A stretch of 49,020 bases of DNA from Psychrobacter urativorans (GTDB lineage: Bacteria; Pseudomonadota; Gammaproteobacteria; Pseudomonadales; Moraxellaceae): the NCBI RefSeq assembly GCF_001298525.1, contig NZ_CP012711.1, positions 1 through 49,020 of the forward strand. The letters are read 5' to 3'. The notes beneath the pieces were generated by a model. It was not told the DNA's origin. It saw nothing but the letters and a program-made list of their open reading frames with translations, and did no database searches. Numbering within the stretch: the stretch's first letter is position 1; every line of letters begins with the position of its first letter. Position numbers and translations under genes: made by a program. Shown here one piece after another: positions 43,567 through 49,020 of the stretch.

Positions 43567-44624
43567 CTAATCATTTAGATGTGCAAATAAAAGGGGTTTT
43601 TGTGCTTCTATCAGGTTTAACACAGGTGTCACGCAGGCATCAATTTCTTCGAATAACGTTTGCCAGTAAGCCATAGGTTGGTTTGAAAATGCCTTTTCTA
43701 CTGCTCGCCCTGCTACAATACTTTGTAATGTATTAGGCATTACACCACATTGCCAATGATCTTTAATATAGCCAACTAGATGTAATGTCTTGCATAGTGT
43801 TTGCCATTATTTAAGTTCTAGGGCACCAACAGCCATATAGCGGTCATCTTGAGCCCTATAGATTCGGTAACAGGGTAGTGACTCAGCGGAGATATACTCA
43901 GTGACATTAGATATTGATCATCAATATCCTTAATTGTTTTATCACTATTTTTTGACATAATCATATGATTATACAAATTATGCGTCATACTAATAGATAT
44001 ATGTCGGCCCTTGCCTATATTTTTAGCCGCAAAAACAGCAGCCAATATAGAGAATGCAATGTCGCTACTAACTAATAAGTCTGCAAACAGTACATTAGGC
44101 TGAGCTTGTTCGCCCGAAGTAGTTTTTAACTGAGCAAGCGCTCCACTCATTGCCATAAAATTGATGTCAGATCCTGCTTTCTCAATCCAAGGTCTGGCTA
44201 GAACTTTGAATGCGTCAGAAGTACCGAAGTTAGTAATAGAAACCATTAACAACTTTAGATTAATAGTATTCAAAGTAGTAACATCTAATCCCATATTAAC
44301 AAGTTATCCAGGGATAAAGTCATCTAACATTACATCAACATTTTTTAAACGCTCTTTGATTATGTCAACTCATGCAACAGTACTAAAATTTACTTTCTCA
44401 GAATATATACCATGATTTGAAATATGGAATAACTCACCAAACGTATATGTTGCATCGGCATTTTCTAATTCAATTTTAACAACTTCTGCACCTAATTCAG
44501 TCGATAGGCGTGCAGCGAATGAGCCTGTTAGATTACGAGTAAGATTCACCACTTTGAGCCCTTTTAAGCTGCCTTTGATCGTCGCTACCGTATCATTATT
44601 ACTAAGTTTAGTATTACTGGACAT
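43567..44624 (-). pseudogene. Family III CoA-transferase / alpha-methylacyl-CoA racemase gene, decayed
   Basis: The start at ATG 44624 reads SLKGLKVVNLTRNLTGSFAA and RLSTELGAEVVKIE, the N-terminal pattern of CaiB/AMACR-type enzymes. TGA follows (frame resumes as VDIIKERLKNVDVMLDDFIP), then TAA, then a long stretch (FADLLVSSDIAFSILAAVFA, GKGRHISISMTHNL). A one-base shift near 43870 moves to the frame CYRIYRAQDDRYMAVGALEL, then another TAA and a clean end (QSIVAGRAVEKAFSNQPMAY, PVLNLIEAQKPLLFAHLND) at 43567. Three stops and a frameshift show long decay. Such enzymes move or epimerise acyl-CoAs, including carnitine-CoA. Confidence 0.8.
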
Positions 44625-45335
44625 TCAGAAAAACCTCATACTGTTGTATTATATTAACTAATAAATACGCGAAAATAATAAATAAATTTAGAGTTTTCGA
44701 ATTAGTAAATCCGCCTGGATTTTCATCTATGAACAGATGATTATAGTCTATAGTCAAGCAGCATAAGCATGTAAATCAATGAGTTAGATACATATATCCA
44801 TCAAAAATATTCGGAAATAATTTGGACACCAATCTGGACACCAAAAGGCAATTTTTATTATCAAGAACCCTTATAATACAATGAAATTAGGTATAGTTAT
44901 CCCCAAGGGTACTTTTGAGGGTAATTACACCCTCTTCAATCTTTTCAACATTTATCAGAATTATTTCAACTCTAGAAATCATATATAAATCTTAGAATTA
45001 TAAGATCGGTTCTAAGAAAACAGACTATGATACCTATATTTTTTAACGTTCTCTTAATAATATTAAGCTCGCGGCTCTTGAATGAATAGACTTGTTCGAT
45101 AAAAATTTTTTACAGCGTACGATACGGTATATATCATCTTTTGAGTCTATAAAGCAGCCTTGTGATAATTCTTAATCCGTTAAGATAAGAGACCTAACTC
45201 AAATAAACGACCTCCCATCCATATAGTCGGAGTGGTTGACACGATTGATAATCTTGAATATCTAATACTGACTTATGATAGGACATAAAATATTTCGTTA
45301 CTTTTAAGCAAATGGTTGTAAAATTCTAGCCATCA
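44625..45335. other. AT-rich spacer with IS-end relics
   Basis: No gene is supported. CTATAGTCAAGCAGCATAAG (about 44740) resembles the IS630 left end. ATATAGTCGGAGTGGTTGAC (45221-45240) resembles the right end of the IS3 element (ATATAGTCGGGGCGGTTCA) and looks like a solo relic. A 35-codon frame at 44881-44988 (MKLGIVIPKGTFEGNYTLFN) is too short to support. The doubled phrase TGGACACCAATCTGGACACC lies near 44823. Confidence 0.4.
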
Positions 45336-45535
45336 TTTACTTATTTACTCATTTACTCATTTACTCATTTACTCATTTACTCATTTACTCATTTACTCAT
45401 TTACTCATTTACTCATTTACTCATTTACTCATTTACTCATTTACTCATTTACTCATTTACTCATTTACTCATTTACTCATTTACTCATTTACTCATTTAC
45501 TCATTTACTCATTTACTCATTTACTCATTTACTGA
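45336..45535 (+). repeat. 25-unit, 8-bp tandem array
   Basis: TTTACTCA is repeated head to tail: 23 perfect copies from 45344 to 45527, with one degenerate unit on each side (TTTACTTA at 45336, TTTACTGA at 45528), 200 bp in all. The period equals that of the array before parA (4236-4299), and both share TACTCA in every unit (ACTCATTT here, ACTCAAAT there). It lies 40 bp beyond the 3' end of hsdR and encodes nothing. Confidence 0.9.
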
Positions 45536-45575
45536 AAGGTTAGCTTATTTTGCTTAGGCAATCCATCAAATATTT

Positions 45576-47674
45576 TCAAACTACCCGATGCTTCTTAAAG
45601 TTCTCCGCCTGCTCGAATATTTCTTTATACACCTCACCACGATCAATGGGCGGATAACCCCACTCATCAAGTAATACCATCAGATCGAACTGGAGCTCAG
45701 CCTTGATATCTTCGCGCTTGTTCCAGTCTGTGTATTTAGCTTTGTCGTCAATCACTTGTTTGACGGCTTTAGACAGCTCTAGCAGCTTGTCTTCAGGATA
45801 AGTGAAGTCGTATTTATGGGCCAGTGACAGCAGAATGTCATAAAATGCTTTTTCCTCAAAGTCGATGCCCATCTCACCGAACGAATCCATTTCAGCCCTC
45901 AGTTCATGGTATAGCTTGATAATTTCATCGGAGAAGTCACCTAGCACATCGTCACGGAGCACATCTTGCTCATCACGCTCATTGTACTTAGCGACTAAAG
46001 CTGTCATTTTTTTAGTGAAGTCGACGCCCTTGACCTTATTGGTCTTCTTTAGCTCACCAATAGCTTTGGCCAAGAGTTGCTGGAGCAGCTCTAGCTTGGT
46101 ATTGGGCTGTTTGATGGCTTCTAGTTTCGCAAGGTAATCATCATCGAATAGGTCAATCTCACCATCGCTGGTTTCGCCCAATTTAAAGATTTCCTCCACC
46201 CCATCACTAATTAATGCCGCTTTGACCAAGTCACGTACCTTTTGGTTCATCTGCTCGACGTCAGGGGCTCCGCCCGTGGTGATTTTAAACAGAATGGTAC
46301 GAATGGCTAGGTAGTAGTGAATACTGTCCTTATGCGCCTGTGTGAGCTCATTACTTCCGACGCAAATGTCATAAGCAGACTTTAGACGCTTTGCTAAGTC
46401 CATAAAGGTTTTTTCTAGTTTCTTACTTTGCAGGGTAAAGTTAGCAGCAGCATTGAGGCAGTGCAGCTGTTCAGTAGGCGTGCCTTTAAAATAGGGGCCG
46501 CTGTCAAAGGTGTGGAACATGGCTCCAAGCAGGCTCAGATGGTCTTTGACCACCACCACTGACTGTCTGATGTCATCAATATCTTGCTCTTGACCGCCCG
46601 TATAGTGCGATAGGGCTTGGTTCATCTGCTTTTTAATACCGATATAATCCACCACTAAGCCGTTCTCTTTGCCCTCAAACTTACGGTTGACCCGTGAGAT
46701 GGTCTGAATCAGGCTGTGCTTTTGTAGCGGCTTGTCGATATACATGGTGTCCAAAAAGGGGACGTCAAAGCCAGTGAGCCACATATCAACGACGATGGCG
46801 ATTTTAAAGTTCGATTGACCATTCTTAAACTGGCAATCGAGCTCTTTGCGGTAGTCCTTGTTGCCCAGCTTATCCCACAAGGCTTTGGGGTCGTCTTGGT
46901 TACGGGTCATGATCATCTTGATCCGTTCCATAGGCTTGACCTTTTTCTGCTCTTGCTCAGATAAGACAGATCCTGTTGCGCAAGCTCTAATTTCATCCCA
47001 TTCAGGACGCAAGGCAATAATCTGTTTATAAAACTGGTAGGCAATGCCGCGACTGCTACACACAAACATGGCTTTGCCTTTTTGGGTGGTGCCCTCAAAG
47101 ATACGTGCCTCATAATGCTCGACAAAGTCTTTGGCAATCGTTTCAATGCGGTCAGGATCGCCTAAGATGGTCGACATACTGGCCATGTCAGTTTTGCTTT
47201 TCTCAATCTGATAATCATTAGCACCAGCATCGCTACTGGCTTGGTAGTATTTCTCTACCTCGTCCAATTGACGACCATCAAGCAAGACTTTGGCAGCGCG
47301 ACCCTCATAAATAATACGGACAGTAATATCATCAAATACCGATTCAGTCATGGTGTAGCTGTCGACCACAGGCCCAAAGACTTTAAGCGTGGCATCGACT
47401 GGTGTTCCGGTAAAACCGACGTAGGTGGCGTTCGGTAAGGAATCATGCAGATATTTGGCAAAGCCGTAGGTTTTTTTCACGCCCTCATCAGTGACGGTGA
47501 TTTTTTGATCGAGGTTGATTTGGCTACGGTGCGCCTCGTCAGAGATACAAATGACGTTGGTACGAGTGGTTAATAACGCCAAGTCTTCGGTGAATTTATG
47601 AATGGTGGTGAGGAATACGCCGCCACTCTTACGCCCTTTCAGCTGTTCTCGCAAATCCGCGCGACTCTCGACAC
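45576..47674 (-). pseudogene. hsdR: Type I restriction endonuclease HsdR, 5' end removed by IS3
   Basis: HsdR is the translocase/nuclease subunit of type I R-M. The remaining frame (about 700 codons) begins at the IS3 end at 47675 with VESRADLREQLKGRKSGGVF, FLTTIHKF, then the DEAH box (VICISDEAHRSQ), VGFTGTP, later VDMWLTGFDVPFLDTMYIDK and LIQTISRVNR (helicase motifs V and VI), and the C-terminal helical part ending FKKHRVV. Missing are the N-terminal PD-(D/E)xK nuclease domain and Walker A, roughly 300 residues by family length. The first possible start in the remnant is TTG 47652. It cannot cut or translocate DNA. Confidence 0.92.
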
Positions 47675-47724
47675 TGAACCGCCCCGGGATTGTCGGAGAC
47701 TCAACATTCTGAGAGAATACGACA

Positions 47725-48063
47725 ATGAAAACACGAAACTACACTCCTGAGATTAAAGAACGCGCTGTTCGTATGCTGATCGAAGCAGCAAACGACTATC
47801 CCTCCACATGGTCAGCTATTCAAGCCATTGCCCCCTAAGATTGGCTGCACGCCTGAGACCCTGCGATCCTGGCATAAAAAGCACATCGATCAAACTATTC
47901 CTGCCTCAGTGCAAGCGCAAAGTGACAAAGAGCGCATCAAAGAGCTTGAACGCGAGAATAAAGAGCTTGAACGCGAGAATAAAGAGCTTAAGCAAGCTAA
48001 TGAAATCATCAGAAAGGCTGCGGCTTTTTTCGCCCAAGCGGAGCTCGACCTTCCACCCAAGTA
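47725..48063 (+). pseudogene. IS3 OrfA, copy 2, frameshifted
   Basis: ATG 47725 gives MKTRNYTPEIKERAVRMLIE and DYPSTWSAIQAIAP-stop at 47836-47838. One extra base in the CCCCCT run (47831-47836), compared with copy 1, shifts the frame. The rest (KIGCTPETLRSWHKKHIDQT, then a zipper with a duplicated ELERENK heptad) is open from 47828 and ends in TAA just before the orfB ATG. The HTH protein is therefore split; this copy may not transpose by itself although orfB is intact. Confidence 0.8.
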
Positions 48064-48966
48064 ATGATCAGTTTTATTGATGATAACAAAGCTGAGTATG
48101 GGGTCGAGCTGATCTGTAGAGTCCTACCGATTGCCCCGTCAACTTATTATCGTGCTCAAGACTTAAGCGACAACCCACACAAGCGTTCACTGCGCAGTCA
48201 GTATGACGACTTTTACATCGGTGAGATTAAACGTATTTGGCAGGTCAGCAAATGCCGTTACGGTGCGCGTAAAGTCTGGCAGCAGATGAAAGCTGATGGG
48301 TTAAAGGTTGCTCGTTGTACCATAAAGCGTTTAATGAGCCAGCATGGCCTACAAGGCGTTTGGCGCGGCAAAGGCAAGATTACCACCAACAGCCGTGACG
48401 ACCAAAAGCGTGCTGGCGACCTAGTTAACCGCGACTTCACCGCCCATCGCCCTAATCAGCTATGGGTCGCTGATTTTACTTATATCAAGACAACTAGCGG
48501 CTGGGTCTATACCGCCTTTATTATTGATGTGTTTGCTCGCGCTATTGTCGGTTGGAAGGTATCAAAGCGCATGAACACCGATATGGTGATGGCGGCATTA
48601 AACCAAGCAATAGCAGATAGAAACAATCCCAAAGATGTCATTCATCACAGTGATAGAGGGGTTCAGTACTTATCTATTCGCTATACCGATAAGATGACGG
48701 GCTCTGGCGTGATTGCTTCTGTTGGTACAACAGGCGATTCATACGACAATGCATTGGCTGAAACGGTCAATGGGCTTTACAAGTCTGAAGTGATTCATTA
48801 TTTAAAGCAGAACTGGACTGGCATTAACGATGTTGAATTAGCCACGCTTGAGTGGGTGGACTGGTTTAATAAAACCCGTTTGCATAGCACGATTGGTTAT
48901 GTGTCACCCTTTGAGTTTGAAAAGCGGTATTATGATAATTTAAATCTGTCAGGCATCGCTGCCTGA
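48064..48966 (+). CDS. IS3 OrfB transposase (DDE), copy 2
   Basis: A 300-aa intact OrfB: N-terminal region with RYGARKVWQQMKADGLKVAR, then the integrase core with catalytic Asp in LWVADFTYIKT, Asp in HHSDRGVQYLS and Glu in DSYDNALAETVNGLYKSEVI. The end is STIGYVSPFEFEKRYYDN, as usual for the IS3 family. ATG 48064 overlaps the OrfA stop (TAATG). In IS3 elements the active enzyme is an OrfA-OrfB fusion made by ribosomal frameshifting, and a T6 run sits just upstream at about 48025. OrfA is broken here, so a full fusion would lack the HTH. Confidence 0.92.
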   Translation: MISFIDDNKAEYGVELICRVLPIAPSTYYRAQDLSDNPHKRSLRSQYDDFYIGEIKRIWQVSKCRYGARKVWQQMKADGLKVARCTIKRLMSQHGLQGVWRGKGKITTNSRDDQKRAGDLVNRDFTAHRPNQLWVADFTYIKTTSGWVYTAFIIDVFARAIVGWKVSKRMNTDMVMAALNQAIADRNNPKDVIHHSDRGVQYLSIRYTDKMTGSGVIASVGTTGDSYDNALAETVNGLYKSEVIHYLKQNWTGINDVELATLEWVDWFNKTRLHSTIGYVSPFEFEKRYYDNLNLSGIAA

Positions 48967-49020
48967 CTCAAGTAGTTCTACCTCCGATAAAGTCGGGGCG
49001 GTTTAGTATTTTGTATTTCT

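Larger units (their letters stand above)
47675..49005 (+). mobile_element. IS3-family insertion sequence, copy 2
   Basis: Ends: left TGAACCGCCCCGGGATTGTC at 47675, right ending CGGGGCGGTTTA at 49005; 1331 bp. It has the same orientation as copy 1 (16897-18269). The left flank is hsdR coding sequence and the right flank, read across the window ends, is hsdS. No target duplication is seen (left CAC, right GTA), as expected if a deletion next to the IS removed the sequence between. Confidence 0.92.

Noticed and set aside
44895..44910. Second DnaA box / origin
   Set aside because: TTATCCCCA differs from the consensus and no initiator gene, iterons or AT-rich repeats accompany it.
45336..45535. 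Possible CRISPR array or assembly artefact
   Set aside because: An 8-bp unit without spacers is not CRISPR. Degenerate edge units on both sides and the related array at parA argue for a real feature, though the copy number should be confirmed by long reads.
16897..49005. The two IS3 copies as an active composite transposon
   Set aside because: They are in direct orientation, but copy 1 is multiply broken, both lack target duplications, and the segment between is 29 kb of mixed origin.

Overview
The window looks like a complete plasmid of about 49 kb, cut open inside a gene, from a psychrotolerant Moraxellaceae-type gammaproteobacterium (most like Psychrobacter, by overall protein character and IS content; this is inference). 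The evidence for a circle is direct: the reverse-strand hsdS frame runs off base 1 in mid-codon, and joining base 1 to base 49020 completes the codon and adds a sensible HsdS stretch before an IS end. The window also holds one origin (iterons, DnaA box, Rep_3 initiator), one partition locus and a resolvase.

Layout. 1-2713: remains of hsdS and hsdM (reverse). 2.9-5.2 kb: origin, rep, an 8-bp repeat array, parA and a ribbon-helix-helix gene. 5.9-10.7 kb: a GntR-family regulator, two unlike enolase-superfamily enzymes and a BCCT transporter, probably uptake and catabolism of a betaine or related acid. 10.9-11.9 kb: resolvase and IS3 debris. 12.0-16.3 kb: a three-gene reverse operon of exported proteins of unknown function. 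16.7-18.3 kb: IS630 debris and a decayed IS3 element (copy 1). 18.4-21.4 kb: an SDR plus IacB-like pair, and an Rrf2 regulator divergent from an NAD(P)-binding protein. 21.8-31.7 kb: two separate adaptor/permease/ATPase export operons with a PepSY protein and a flavocytochrome-type reductase between them; the second has its own TetR gene with a 28-bp palindrome. 32.4-35.2 kb: a MgtC/DUF4010 membrane protein and a BASS-type transporter. 35.6-39.0 kb: a methyltransferase, an FAD oxidoreductase and a type III polyketide synthase, bracketed by 35-bp direct repeats. 39-44.6 kb: gene remnants around two exported proteins, a serine recombinase, a broken IS630 element and a broken CoA-transferase gene. 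45.3-45.5 kb: a 25-unit 8-bp tandem array. 45.6-49.0 kb: hsdR cut by IS3 copy 2.

The type I restriction-modification locus is dead in all three genes: amber codon in hsdM, frameshift and opal codon in hsdS, and loss of the hsdS 3' end and hsdR 5' end at the IS. The most interesting items are the type III PKS module with its bracketing repeats, the paired 8-bp arrays (one at parA, one 200 bp long near hsdR), the exported three-gene operon, the regulator/enolase/BCCT cluster with unusual active sites, and a ~65-bp element found inside two unrelated transposase genes.
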